From NCBI GenBank assembly GCA_030431755.1, contig JAUIIK010000011.1:1-59738 (forward strand): DNA of 59,738 bases, in the 5' to 3' direction. Under the pieces are notes generated by a model that searched no databases, was not told where the DNA came from, and saw nothing but the letters and a program-made list of their open reading frames with translations. The position numbers and the translations under genes are program-made. The stretch is from Chloroflexia bacterium. GTDB lineage: Bacteria > Chloroflexota > Chloroflexia > Thermomicrobiales > CFX8. Within the stretch, counting starts at the first letter, position 1; each line of letters opens with the position of its first letter. Positions 19,584 through 28,134 of the stretch are shown in pieces.

Positions 19584-19632
19584 GGGCTTGAACAGAGCCC
19601 TGCACTCAACGGCGATGTTTGATCAGTGAGCG

Positions 19633-19661
19633 CGCGGGTTGCCGGTGTCCGGCAGCCCGCG
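19633..19661 (+). other. Hairpin between gap and pgk
   Basis: A 13-bp stem (19633-19645 with 19649-19661, one G-U pair) with a 3-base loop. The following bases (TCTTGT) are only weakly T-rich. It may be a partial terminator or an mRNA stability or processing element that sets gap above pgk-tpiA. Confidence 0.5.
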
Positions 19662-19714
19662 TCTTGTATCCACGAACTTATGCGCTGTGCCGCGATGAAC
19701 GAAGAGGAGCCGCG

Positions 19715-20899
19715 ATGGTACTGAAGACTCTCGACCAACTGGAGGTAGGCGGCAAGCGCGTGCTTGTCCGCGTCGACTTCAATGTACCGCTGGACGATGG
19801 CGCAGTTGGCGACGATACCCGCATCCGGGCTGCGCTTCCGACGATCGAGAAGCTGCTCGAGCGCGACGCGGCTGTCATCCTCTGCTCCCATCTGGGACGA
19901 CCAAAGGGTGAGCGGGTGCCGGCGCTCTCACTGGAGCCGGTCGCCGAGCATCTTTCGAGCCTGCTCGGCCGCGAAGTCGCGTTTGCCCCCGACTGTGTCG
20001 GACCAACGGCCAGGGATGCGGCAGGGGAACTGGCTCCCGGCGATGTGCTGCTCCTCGAGAACTTGCGCTTCCACGGAGCCGAGGAGCAGAACGATCCTGA
20101 GTTTGCGCAGCAGCTCGCGGAGCTGGCTGATTGCTACGTCAACGACGCTTTCGGAGCAGCCCACCGGGCGCACGCATCGACGGAGGGCGTCGCGCATCTC
20201 CTGCCGTCTGCGGCGGGGCTGCTGATGGCCAGCGAGGTCGCGGCGTTATCGTCCGTTCGGGATGACGCCGCGTCGCCACTGGTGGTGATCATCGGCGGGG
20301 CCAAGGTGTCGGACAAGATCGGTGTGATCGAGTCATTCATCGGCCGGGCCGCATCAATTCTCATCGGCGGCGGCATGGCGAATACGTTCCTGCTGGCACA
20401 GGACCAAGAAGTCGGCAGGTCGTTAGCTGAACCGGAATTGCGCGAGCAGGCGCTTGACCTACTGGAGCGCGCCGCTCAGGCCGGCACTGAAGTGCTGCTG
20501 CCGGTCGATGTCGTGACCTCGACCGACCTAGATGCTCCGGACGACGCAACGACAGTTTCTGCGGATGGCGTCCAGCCCGACCATGCGATCTTCGATATTG
20601 GATCGGAGACCGTGCGGACCTACGGCGAAGCAATCCGGAGCGCGGCAACAATCATTTGGAATGGGCCGATGGGGGTCTTCGAGTGCGAGCCGTTCGATCG
20701 TGGGACGCTGGGGATTGCGACGGCGGTTGCTGAATCGCCTGGATACTCGCTCGCGGGCGGGGGCGATTCCGTTGCGGCTATCAACGCCGCCAACCTTGCC
20801 GACAAGATCGACCATGTATCGACCGGTGGCGGCGCATCGTTGGAGTTCCTTGAGGGCAAGACGCTACCTGGTATCGCGGCGCTGGAAGGCGGGGAGTGA
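19715..20899 (+). CDS. pgk: Phosphoglycerate kinase
   Basis: Transfers phosphate between 1,3-bisphosphoglycerate and ADP. 394 residues from the ATG at 19715, preceded by AGGAG seven bases upstream. Substrate residues in RVDFNVPL, SHLGRPKG and LLENLRF; nucleotide domain with GGAKVSDKIGVIE and NGPMGVFE; C-terminal STGGGASLEFLEGK. The frame extends upstream to 19619, but that part is not homologous. The stop shares one base with the tpiA start. Confidence 0.97.
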   Translation: MVLKTLDQLEVGGKRVLVRVDFNVPLDDGAVGDDTRIRAALPTIEKLLERDAAVILCSHLGRPKGERVPALSLEPVAEHLSSLLGREVAFAPDCVGPTARDAAGELAPGDVLLLENLRFHGAEEQNDPEFAQQLAELADCYVNDAFGAAHRAHASTEGVAHLLPSAAGLLMASEVAALSSVRDDAASPLVVIIGGAKVSDKIGVIESFIGRAASILIGGGMANTFLLAQDQEVGRSLAEPELREQALDLLERAAQAGTEVLLPVDVVTSTDLDAPDDATTVSADGVQPDHAIFDIGSETVRTYGEAIRSAATIIWNGPMGVFECEPFDRGTLGIATAVAESPGYSLAGGGDSVAAINAANLADKIDHVSTGGGASLEFLEGKTLPGIAALEGGE

Positions 20900-21663
20900 T
20901 GACACGCACGATGATCGTTGCCGGCAACTGGAAGATGAATCTCAGCCGCGCTGAAGCCGTCGCACTGGCGGAGGGCGTCGCTGAGATCAAGACAACCGAC
21001 GCCGTCGAGGTCGCGGTGTTTCCGACGTTTCCGTGGCTTGTGCCGGTAGAGGATGCGCTAGACGAGGGATCGGTCGTCCTGGGGGCGCAAGACTGCTACG
21101 TGGAGACAGCCGGGGCATTTACCGGCGAGGTGTCGCCGGCGGCGTTGGCCGAGCTGTGTGGCGCGGTCCTGGCCGGCCACAGCGAACGGCGGCATGTATT
21201 GGGCGAGACGAATGAATTGGTTGGCGCGAAGGTCCGGGCGATCCTGGATGCCGGCATGACCGCGTATCTGTGCGTCGGCGAAACGCTGGACGAGCGCGAG
21301 CAGGGCCGGGCTAAGTCCATCGTCGAAGAGCAGCTCGAGCATGGCCTGGCAGCAGTTGGAACCACCGAGCTTGCTCAGATCGTCGTCGCCTACGAACCGG
21401 TCTGGGCGATTGGCACCGGTGTGGCCGCGTCGGCGGACGATGCTCAGTCGATGTGCGCATTTGTGCGCGGTTGGCTCGGAGCTCGGCATGGCGACGCTGG
21501 CACTGCGGTGCGCGTATTGTACGGCGGAAGTGTGTCACCGGCGAATGTCGATGAGATCTTCGCCTGTGAAGATGTCGACGGCGGTCTCATCGGCGGCGCA
21601 AGCCTCGACGCGGAATCCTTCGGGGCGCTCGTCGCGGCAGCCGGCCGGATCGCTGCGGTATAG
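20899..21663 (+). CDS. tpiA: Triosephosphate isomerase
   Basis: Interconverts dihydroxyacetone phosphate and glyceraldehyde-3-phosphate. TIM barrel with Lys in GNWKMN, catalytic His in AGHSERR, catalytic Glu in YEPVWAIGTG, and phosphate-binding YGGSVSPAN and GGASL. 254 residues from ATG 20899 (TGATG overlap with pgk); GTG 20896 would add one residue. Completes the gap-pgk-tpiA set; eno and gpm are not in the window. Confidence 0.97.
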   Translation: MTRTMIVAGNWKMNLSRAEAVALAEGVAEIKTTDAVEVAVFPTFPWLVPVEDALDEGSVVLGAQDCYVETAGAFTGEVSPAALAELCGAVLAGHSERRHVLGETNELVGAKVRAILDAGMTAYLCVGETLDEREQGRAKSIVEEQLEHGLAAVGTTELAQIVVAYEPVWAIGTGVAASADDAQSMCAFVRGWLGARHGDAGTAVRVLYGGSVSPANVDEIFACEDVDGGLIGGASLDAESFGALVAAAGRIAAV

Positions 21664-21708
21664 TTTGGTGCCTGATTGAGGTAACCTGGCAGGTTGTGGG
21701 AGAGACAA

Positions 21709-21933
21709 GTGCAGACAGCCATTGACATCGCTCAGATCCTCGTTGCCGTCGGCGTCATTATCATCATTCTGACGCAATCGCGCGGCACGGGCCTCGGAAG
21801 CGCCTTTGGCGGTGACTCGGGGTCGATCTATCACACGCGGCGTGGGATCGAGAAGACCTTATTCAATTTCACGATCGGCGCTGTGGTCGTATTCATCGTG
21901 CTCTCGATCATCGCAACGGTCTTTTTCGGCTAG
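21709..21933 (+). CDS. secG: Preprotein translocase subunit SecG
   Basis: Small subunit of the SecYEG channel. 74 residues with two membrane helices (IAQILVAVGVIIIILTQS and a C-terminal FTIGAVVVFIVLSIIA) and the conserved GLGSAFGG between them. GTG start at 21709 after GGGAGA. Association of secG with tpiA is widespread in bacteria. It is 45 bases after tpiA and probably on the same transcript. Confidence 0.9.
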   Translation: MQTAIDIAQILVAVGVIIIILTQSRGTGLGSAFGGDSGSIYHTRRGIEKTLFNFTIGAVVVFIVLSIIATVFFG

Positions 21934-21975
21934 CGCGAGGGCCGGTGATTCACGGCACATATCCGTATCGGCGGG

Positions 21976-21981
21976 TATAAT
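21976..21981 (+). promoter_or_regulatory. -10 element upstream of tatA
   Basis: A perfect TATAAT in the 180-base space between secG and tatA. No convincing -35. If used, it gives a leader of about 125 bases that contains a GGGGA-CGCGA-TCCCC hairpin. Confidence 0.45.
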
Positions 21982-22113
21982 CAGCGCGAATCAACGACCT
22001 GAGGCACGTCCACTTTCGTTCTTGCGTCGTAGGTTGCAATGAATGGGGACGCGATCCCCACCAGGCGGCATCCAGAGAGGTCGCCCGCGGCAAATGTGTA
22101 GGAGGACAGCTCG

Positions 22114-22332
22114 ATGCCAGTAGGACCACTCGAACTAGGGATCATCCTGGTCATTATCATCATCATCTTTGGTGTGGGCAAACTACCGCAGATCGGCGGA
22201 GCGCTCGGCCAGGGTATTCGCGAGTTCCGGGAGACTTCCCGGAACGAAGATGGCGAAGTCGAAGGCGGCGAGCAGCCGAAGCAGGTTGACGCCAACGTCT
22301 CGACGAGCGAACCGGCCAAGGAAGAGCTCTAG
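22114..22332 (+). CDS. tatA: Sec-independent (twin-arginine) translocase subunit TatA/E
   Basis: Pore-forming subunit for export of folded proteins. 72 residues: a short hydrophobic helix (LGIILVIIIIIFGVG) with the characteristic FG hinge, then an amphipathic helix (KLPQIGGALGQGIREFR) and an acidic tail. GGAGG precedes the ATG. A strong hairpin terminator follows. tatC is not in this window. Confidence 0.9.
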   Translation: MPVGPLELGIILVIIIIIFGVGKLPQIGGALGQGIREFRETSRNEDGEVEGGEQPKQVDANVSTSEPAKEEL

Positions 22333-22364
22333 CTCCAGGCCATCGCATCCAGTTCAGCACATCA

Positions 22365-22392
22365 AGACGCCCCGGCAACTGCCGGGGCGTTT
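22365..22392 (+). terminator. Terminator of tatA
   Basis: A stem of 10 Watson-Crick pairs, extendable to 12 (22365-22376 with 22381-22392), with a 4-base loop that ends in TTT, 32 bases after the tatA stop. Confidence 0.8.
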
Positions 22393-22456
22393 GACGTTAA
22401 TCTGAGTGTCTCGACAAGCGCGTTGCGCGCGCGATCAGATGCGTGCGCGCAGCGGG

Positions 22457-22708
22457 TCAGGCGCTCTCCCGGAAGAAGCCCATGACCGCCTCGCGGTTGG
22501 AATCCTCATTGAAGAATTCGACGAAGGTGATCCGCGACCAGGGATAGGCAATGCTCGTTGCTCGCTCATCGAGCAAGGTGAGCGGTTTGCCGTCTTTCCT
22601 CGTGGGGTTGCGGACCTTGAGGAACATGTGGGTTGGGTCCGGCATCTCGTCAAGCTCCCCGAGAACGGGGTCCTCGCTCATAATGTGAATAAGCGCGCGG
22701 ATGGCCAT
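22457..22708 (-). CDS. Conserved-looking small protein of unknown function
   Basis: 83 residues with a good AAAGGTGG ribosome-binding site, 21 bases downstream of the kinase gene on the same strand. Sequence features: ALIHIMSEDPVLGELDEMPDPTHMFLKVRNPTRKDGKPL, read in short parts, looks like a compact beta-rich fold with two predicted strands, then ITFVEFF. I do not recognise a family. The overlapping plus-strand frame (22406-22798) looks like its shadow. Position suggests that it is co-expressed with the kinase. Confidence 0.7.
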   Translation of the reverse strand: MAIRALIHIMSEDPVLGELDEMPDPTHMFLKVRNPTRKDGKPLTLLDERATSIAYPWSRITFVEFFNEDSNREAVMGFFRESA

Positions 22709-22729
22709 CTATGCGCCACCTTTCTATGC

Positions 22730-24832
22730 TCACTGGCTCGTGAGATCTGCCAGTTCATCGTCTGTCAGGCTTACGCCGTAGATGTTTCCGTCAATTGAAC
22801 CGACCACCAGCACGTCGCCCGCCAGGATCGGTGAGGAGACGATTGGGCCGCCGAGGCGGTGCTTCCAGGCCATCTCACCGGTGGCGATGTTCACTGCGAG
22901 GCAGTCGCCGTCGATAGTGCCGACATAACAGGTCGAGCGGCCAGCAAGCGCGGTCGATGTAATCTGGTTTGCGAAGCGCGCAACCCAGGCCTGGGCGCCT
23001 GTCTTCGCGTTCAGGCCGATCAATGCGCCGTCCGTCACGCCAAGAATCAGGTGGTCGCCTTGAATCACCGGGGATGAGGCAACGTCGGCTTCGAGGCTCT
23101 GCTGCCAGGCCCGCCGGCCATTCGTGATATTGAAGCAGGTGACGATACCGTACCAACTGCTGACGAAGACCTTGCCGTTACTCACGGCCGGTATCGACCG
23201 GACAGGTCCGCCGCATGGTTCGCGCCAGACTGTGCTGCCGCTGTCCCGGTCGAGACAGTAGAGATAGCCGTCGTCCGACCCGACAATCAGATTGTCGCCT
23301 TCAATAGCTGGTGATGAGCGTACCGGACCCCACAGGCGCGAGCGCCATGCAATATCGCCCGTAAGCGACTCGAGCGCGTAGATGGACCCGTCGTCGGAGC
23401 CGACGAATACGGTGTTGTCGAGGACGGCCGCGGAGGAGCGCACGGCCCGGCCGGTCCGGCAGGACCAGCGCAGTGCCCCAGAATCGGCGTCAATGCCGTA
23501 GACCGAGCTATCTTCCGAGCCGACGACATAGAGATCACCGACCCGCACCGGGCGCGCGACGACGCCGTTGCCTGTCGGGAACTTCCAGATTGTCGTGCCT
23601 TCGCTCGGGTCGAGCGCGTAGAGGTACCGATCGTAAGAGCCGATTGTTACGCGCGCGCCGTCCCAACGCGCCGTGCCGCGCACTTCGTCGCCGGTCTGGA
23701 GCTGCCAGGCGACGCGATCGTCGACCTCTTCGTGGCGCTCGCTACGCCGGCGAGGCCGGCGCTTGCGCGAGGCGCGCCGGCGCTGGAAGCCAACCGCCGT
23801 CGCCGGGGTCGAATCGACGGGACCGGTAAAGACCGTGGTCTGTGGGACGCTCTGCTCCGGCAGCTCCTCATCGAGCGACGCGGGCCTGGCGTCCGACTCG
23901 TGCGGAGGCGGCGGGTGGCCCAGCAATTCGGTGTCGCGCCGCTGTCTGCGATAGAGGAGCTCTTCGGTTTCGGAGATAACCTCTTCGATGGTCTGGAAAC
24001 GCTGGTCCGGGTGATAGGCGACCATCTTCGAGACGATGGCGGCGAACTCTTCGCTAACGTCCGGGTTCAGTGTGCGGACCGGCCGCTCGTGAAAGGTAAA
24101 TGGCGCTTCCTGGCGCGGGTCCGAGTTCGTGATCAGGTGATGCAGCGTTGCGCCCAGCGCGTAGATATCGCCGCGGGCGTCGGCGATGCCGCGATACTGC
24201 TCCGGGGGCGCATAGCCTTCGGTGCCGATCATGGTGCCGCGTTGGCGACCCTGGAACATGCGCGCGATGCCGAAGTCGATCAGCGCAATCTGGCCGCTCG
24301 ACCGGAGCATGATGTTGGATGGCTTGAGGTCGCGGAAGATGATCGGGTCCGGCTCGAAATTGTGGAGCATCTTGAGAACGCTGCCGATCTCCAGACTCCA
24401 GCGGATGACATCCGGTTCCTGGTAGGGGCGGCCGCGCGACATGAGACCGCGTTCGAGATCGGAGCCGTCGATGTATTCGATAACGAGATAGACGAGCCCG
24501 CTCTGGGAGAAATAGTCGTAGATCTTGGGCACCGCGGCATGCGCGATCGTCGCGAGCAAGGCCGACTCACGCTCGAAGTTGACGAGCCGCAGCGCCCGCG
24601 TGCCGGGGTCCGGATCTTCGTCGACCATTTCTTTGATCGCGGTGATGCGTTCGACCTGGCCAAAGCGGAGGTCGCGGGCGGAATAGACTGTGCTCATGCC
24701 GCCACGTCCGATGACGCGCTGGATCTGGTAGCGGCCTTCGAGGATCGTGCCGGCCGCCAATGAGCGATGCGGCTTGTTAATCCCGCCACCCGACGCGCGC
24801 GCGTCCTGCTTCTGCGCCGATGCTTGCGACAT
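22730..24832 (-). CDS. Serine/threonine protein kinase fused to a PQQ-type beta-propeller
   Basis: 700 residues. The kinase domain (about 30-290) has GRGGMSTVY, AIKEM, FRDLKPSNIM (HRD is FRD), DFGIARMF, GTEGYAPPEQY and DIYALGATL. A basic/acidic linker (about 300-390) leads to seven or more PQQ/WD-like repeats such as YLYALDPSEGTTIWKF, VFVGSDDGSIYAL and LVVGSIDGNIYGV. Similar kinases in other bacteria often have a membrane helix and an external propeller. Here no hydrophobic helix separates the two parts, so both appear cytosolic. The propeller may sense a ligand or dock substrates; it need not bind PQQ. Confidence 0.9.
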   Translation of the reverse strand: MSQASAQKQDARASGGGINKPHRSLAAGTILEGRYQIQRVIGRGGMSTVYSARDLRFGQVERITAIKEMVDEDPDPGTRALRLVNFERESALLATIAHAAVPKIYDYFSQSGLVYLVIEYIDGSDLERGLMSRGRPYQEPDVIRWSLEIGSVLKMLHNFEPDPIIFRDLKPSNIMLRSSGQIALIDFGIARMFQGRQRGTMIGTEGYAPPEQYRGIADARGDIYALGATLHHLITNSDPRQEAPFTFHERPVRTLNPDVSEEFAAIVSKMVAYHPDQRFQTIEEVISETEELLYRRQRRDTELLGHPPPPHESDARPASLDEELPEQSVPQTTVFTGPVDSTPATAVGFQRRRASRKRRPRRRSERHEEVDDRVAWQLQTGDEVRGTARWDGARVTIGSYDRYLYALDPSEGTTIWKFPTGNGVVARPVRVGDLYVVGSEDSSVYGIDADSGALRWSCRTGRAVRSSAAVLDNTVFVGSDDGSIYALESLTGDIAWRSRLWGPVRSSPAIEGDNLIVGSDDGYLYCLDRDSGSTVWREPCGGPVRSIPAVSNGKVFVSSWYGIVTCFNITNGRRAWQQSLEADVASSPVIQGDHLILGVTDGALIGLNAKTGAQAWVARFANQITSTALAGRSTCYVGTIDGDCLAVNIATGEMAWKHRLGGPIVSSPILAGDVLVVGSIDGNIYGVSLTDDELADLTSQ

Positions 24833-25049
24833 GCTGGTTCTTCACAATCCGTAACGCTAGACCGTCTGGTTCGATTTCTTAGTCGTGCCGAAGTCGTTAT
24901 CCAGAGACGAGCCTTCCCGCTATTGAGGATACTGACCCAGGCGCGCGTCTCAATGCAGCGAAAGTACCAGTTATCGACAGAGCATGGTGCGGGGCTGGTT
25001 GTATACTCGCACCTGTGCCAGCAGGCATTCGTACCGGTTCGGAGACTTG

Positions 25050-25829
25050 ATGACAGACGACCCACCACGCTTCCGCTCACTCGGCTCGCACGATGCTCCG
25101 ACGGGACCAGCTGCGCCGACCCCGCCAAGTATCGAAAACCGTGTCAACGCGACCTTTAGCAGCGACCTGGGCGTCAGTGTGCCGGCGAGCGATGACGCGC
25201 CGCCGGCGGAGGAGCGCGAGCACGACGGCGGCATCCTCTGGGAGATAACGGAAACACTCGTGCTCGCGCTGCTGATCTTCCTGGCAGTCCGCACGGTGGT
25301 GCTCAACTTCCGGGTGGACGGCCTGTCGATGGAGCCGACGCTCAACACTGGCGAGATGCTACTGGTGAACCGGCAGATGTATTCGCATTTCGACGTCAAC
25401 GGCGTCCTCAATGTGCTGCCCTTCGTTGAGCGCGACGGCGAGAGCGAGTTCTACCCGTTCCACCCTCCGCAGCGCGGCGACATTATTGTCTTTGACCCGC
25501 CGATTGGCGCGATTGACAAGCCGTACATCAAACGGGTGATCGGGTTGCCCGGTGAAACCATTGCGATCCACGACGGCGGCGTCTACATCGACGGAGAGCG
25601 GCTCGACGAGGGCTACCTCGGCACGACCGCGACGCGCTGGCCCGGAAGGCCGGACAACTTCGAACTGGTTGTGCCCGAGGGACACATCTTCGTGCTTGGC
25701 GACAACCGCAACAACTCCACCGACTCGCGCAGCTTCGGCCCGGTTTCTGAAGACGCGATAATTGGCCGCGCCTGGATCGCCTACTGGCCGGCCGGCCTCT
25801 TCGGTATCTTCCAGACGCCAGCCTACTGA
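25050..25829 (+). CDS. lepB: Signal peptidase I
   Basis: Membrane serine protease that removes signal peptides of Sec and Tat substrates. 259 residues from the ATG at 25050 (GGAG just upstream). An unstructured 60-residue N-terminus is followed by one membrane helix (ETLVLALLIFLAVRTVVL), catalytic Ser in DGLSMEPTL near 93, catalytic Lys in YIKRVIGLPGE near 160, and GDNRNNSTDSRSFG. The catalytic part faces outside. The cytosolic N-terminal extension is longer than in most homologues. A TATACT at 25002-25007 could be its -10. Confidence 0.95.
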   Translation: MTDDPPRFRSLGSHDAPTGPAAPTPPSIENRVNATFSSDLGVSVPASDDAPPAEEREHDGGILWEITETLVLALLIFLAVRTVVLNFRVDGLSMEPTLNTGEMLLVNRQMYSHFDVNGVLNVLPFVERDGESEFYPFHPPQRGDIIVFDPPIGAIDKPYIKRVIGLPGETIAIHDGGVYIDGERLDEGYLGTTATRWPGRPDNFELVVPEGHIFVLGDNRNNSTDSRSFGPVSEDAIIGRAWIAYWPAGLFGIFQTPAY

Positions 25830-25952
25830 CCCCGCACGGCCGCGGATTCGGGCGGACACTATCGCGGGACACGGTACAATTAATCCGACATCCTTTGTCG
25901 TTAACGCCGCCCGCCCGCCGAGGAACGGACGAGGTCAGAAAGGTAGCGATTT

Positions 25953-26489
25953 GTGATCGAGACCGTTGTCGAGAGCATTCGGGTGAGCCTGGTCACGCAG
26001 CATCGGGTTGTGATTCTGCGTGAGGTGGGCGGAGATCGCCATCTGCCGATCTGGATCGGCCGCTTCGAGGCCGAGGCGATTGCCATGGTGCTTCAGGGTG
26101 TCGATGCAGCGCGGCCGTTGCCCTACGATCTCTTGACGAACGTCCTTGGCGAGCTCGATACGAAGATCGAGCACATCGTCGTGAGCGACCTCAATCAGGA
26201 TGTCTTCTACGCGGCGATCATCCTTGATCGTAGCGGCTCGATGGTCCAGATCGATTCGCGGCCATCTGATGCCATAGCCGTCGCGGTGCGTGCCGAGGTG
26301 CCTATCCTTGTCGACGAGTCCGTGATGGACCGAGCCGGTATCACGATGGGTGACGAGGATGAGGCCGAAGCTCCGGCGACGCGCCCATTCGAGGAGGCCG
26401 ACGCGCCGATTGACGAAGAGGGGCTCTCGGCGTTTCGCGACTTCATCGACACACTCGATCTCGACGACTTTGGACGCCGGCGCGACTAA
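25953..26489 (+). CDS. Bifunctional nuclease (BFN, DUF151) family protein
   Basis: 178 residues; GTG start after AAAGG. The DUF151 core (LREVGGDRHLPIWIGRFEAEAIAM, then RPLPYDLLTNVLGELD and SRPSDAIAVAVRAEVPI, seen in short parts) is characteristic. Family members have been reported with DNase/RNase activity in plants and are common in actinobacteria, Thermotoga and Chloroflexota, with the bacterial role unclear. The C-terminal 40 residues are acidic. It stands between lepB and the sigma factor, all on the plus strand. Confidence 0.88.
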   Translation: MIETVVESIRVSLVTQHRVVILREVGGDRHLPIWIGRFEAEAIAMVLQGVDAARPLPYDLLTNVLGELDTKIEHIVVSDLNQDVFYAAIILDRSGSMVQIDSRPSDAIAVAVRAEVPILVDESVMDRAGITMGDEDEAEAPATRPFEEADAPIDEEGLSAFRDFIDTLDLDDFGRRRD

Positions 26490-26595
26490 CCGGCGCATCG
26501 ATTATCACCGTTGACAGCCCCGGAGCGACGACGCAGTCGCGAGATTCAGGCGTGCAGCGACCCTGCCGCCTTGCCTTAGACGGGAATATGATTCC

Positions 26596-27246
26596 ATGGC
26601 GGAATGTTTGACAAATACGGAGCGGGCCGAGAACAGCCTGAGCCCGGAGGGCGCGACAGATGTTGCGCCGGAGGTACGCGCCGAGCTCGAAACCGAAGCG
26701 CTTGGTTACATCGATTCGCTCTACCGGACGGCGTTGCGGATGACGCGCAACCCGACCGACGCGGAGGATCTTGTTCAGGAAGCCTATCTGCGAGCGTTCC
26801 GGTCGTTGCATCAGTTCAGGCCCGGCACGAACCTGCGAGCCTGGATATTCCGGATCATGACGAACGCGTACATCAATGAGTACCGGAAGCGGTCGCGGCG
26901 GCCCACGAACTCATCGCTCGACGACATCGAGGACTTCTATCTGTACGATCATCTGATCGACTCCGGCGTCCAGCCGACGTCGGAACGTCCTGAAGATGTC
27001 GTGCTGGACCGACTGACTGACGATGACGTGATTGGCGCGCTGGATAACCTCTCCGACGACTTCCGCGAGGTCGTGCTGTTGGCGGATGTCGAGGGATTCT
27101 CCTATCGGGAGATCGCGGAGATCATGGACATCCCCGTGGGAACGGTGATGTCGCGTCTCTATCGCGCGCGCCGGCGCTTGCGGGAGTCACTCTACGGCTT
27201 TGCCGTTGAGGAAGGCTATATCTCTGGTACGGTGGAAGATGCTTAA
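26596..27246 (+). CDS. ECF-type RNA polymerase sigma factor, SigR-like
   Basis: 216 residues with sigma region 2 ([27 protein letters not shown] in parts; [11 protein letters not shown]) and region 4 ([41 protein letters not shown] in parts). The long linker between regions and the adjacent zinc anti-sigma gene resemble the SigR/SigH thiol-stress group of actinobacteria. No clear ribosome-binding site precedes the ATG at 26596. The last eight bases overlap the anti-sigma gene. Its regulon presumably responds to oxidative or thiol stress; this is inferred from the pair. Confidence 0.9.
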   Translation: MAECLTNTERAENSLSPEGATDVAPEVRAELETEALGYIDSLYRTALRMTRNPTDAEDLVQEAYLRAFRSLHQFRPGTNLRAWIFRIMTNAYINEYRKRSRRPTNSSLDDIEDFYLYDHLIDSGVQPTSERPEDVVLDRLTDDDVIGALDNLSDDFREVVLLADVEGFSYREIAEIMDIPVGTVMSRLYRARRRLRESLYGFAVEEGYISGTVEDA

Positions 27247-27487
27247 TTGTAAGAAGACAATCGAACTACTCTATCCCTATCTCGACCGCGAATTGTCGGC
27301 GCAGGAGCTCGAGGAGATACAGGAGCATCTGGACATGTGTCCACCCTGTGCCAGGCATTTTGCGCTCGAGTCGGGCATGCTCAGGATTGTGAGCAAGGCC
27401 TGCAAGTCCGTCCAGGCGCCGGCAGCCTTGCGTGCGCGGGTCATGTCGACCTGCATGAAGGCAGCCGAGCCCCCACGCAGCCAGTAG
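27239..27487 (+). CDS. Zinc-binding anti-sigma factor, RsrA-like
   Basis: 82 residues from the ATG at 27239, inside the end of the sigma gene. The HLDMCPPC motif is the HxxxCxxC zinc site of ZAS anti-sigma factors, and an upstream Cys at NCKKT matches the first ligand. In RsrA, disulfide formation at this site releases zinc and frees the sigma factor. It should therefore hold the SigR-like factor inactive in reducing conditions. Two more Cys in the C-terminal half (KACKS and STCMK) resemble RsrA's extra cysteines. Confidence 0.9.
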   Translation: MLNCKKTIELLYPYLDRELSAQELEEIQEHLDMCPPCARHFALESGMLRIVSKACKSVQAPAALRARVMSTCMKAAEPPRSQ

Positions 27488-27528
27488 CCCCGCATCCAGC
27501 CCGCCCACAAGCCCCGCTGAACCATCCT

Positions 27529-27537
27529 TGCTATACT
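27529..27537 (+). promoter_or_regulatory. Extended -10 promoter of nuoEF
   Basis: TGCTATACT, the same nine bases as the yvcK promoter, is 45 bases before the nuoE start. No clear -35. Confidence 0.55.
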
Positions 27538-27582
27538 CGCCTCGGAGGGCGAGAAGCGCCAGACGAAGCGCAGGAGCGAAGG

Positions 27583-28134
27583 GTGACACGCGGAATGGCG
27601 CACAAGTCGACCGTAGAACAGGCAGATCTCGACCGCCTGCAAGCCCACCTCGAAGAGCACTTCCAGCCAAGAGACCACGAAGAAGCCCAGGAGCTGATCC
27701 TCGGCGCGCTCCAGCATGTACAGCACGAGTTTGGCTGGGTCCCGCTCGAAGCGTCCCAGGCAATTGCCGACCATCTCGGTGTCAGCGTCAACCGCATCTA
27801 TGGACTGTTGACCTTCTACGCTGATTTCCGTACCGAGCCACCCGGCGAGCACTTCATGCTGCTGTGTCATGGCGCGGCATGTTTCGTCGGCGGCAGCCAG
27901 AAGCTGATCCACGAGCTGCGTGACAACTATGGCATCGGGCAGGGTGGCACGACTGCCGACGGCAAGCTGACGGTTCAGATTGTCAATGGTTGTCTCGGCG
28001 TATGCGACCTCGCCCCGATTGTTCAATTTGATCATGAAAAGTATGTCGGTAATCTCGATGTCGACAGCTTCAATGCCGCCATCGAGGAGATCACCGCCAA
28101 CGGTAGCCAACGGGAAGACCATGGTGCTGACTGA
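27583..28134 (+). CDS. nuoE: NADH-quinone oxidoreductase subunit E-like [2Fe-2S] protein
   Basis: Thioredoxin-fold ferredoxin subunit of NADH-dehydrogenase modules. The four ligands are visible in LCHGAACF and NGCLGVCDLAP. The preceding helix bundle contains FGWVPLEASQAIADHLGV and IYGLLTFY. GTG at 27583 is chosen (183 residues) because AGGAG lies six bases upstream; ATG 27595 is an alternative. It overlaps nuoF by 14 bases. No other complex I gene is present, so the pair may serve a soluble NAD-linked enzyme such as a formate dehydrogenase or hydrogenase encoded elsewhere, or a dispersed complex I. Confidence 0.92.
   Translation: MTRGMAHKSTVEQADLDRLQAHLEEHFQPRDHEEAQELILGALQHVQHEFGWVPLEASQAIADHLGVSVNRIYGLLTFYADFRTEPPGEHFMLLCHGAACFVGGSQKLIHELRDNYGIGQGGTTADGKLTVQIVNGCLGVCDLAPIVQFDHEKYVGNLDVDSFNAAIEEITANGSQREDHGAD

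Noticed and set aside
22406-22798. 130-codon plus-strand frame
   Set aside because: Overlaps the minus-strand 83-residue gene, which has a good ribosome-binding site and operon position.
27337-27582. N-terminal extension of nuoE
   Set aside because: Cys/Arg/Pro-rich, overlaps the anti-sigma gene; the NuoE homology begins after 27583.
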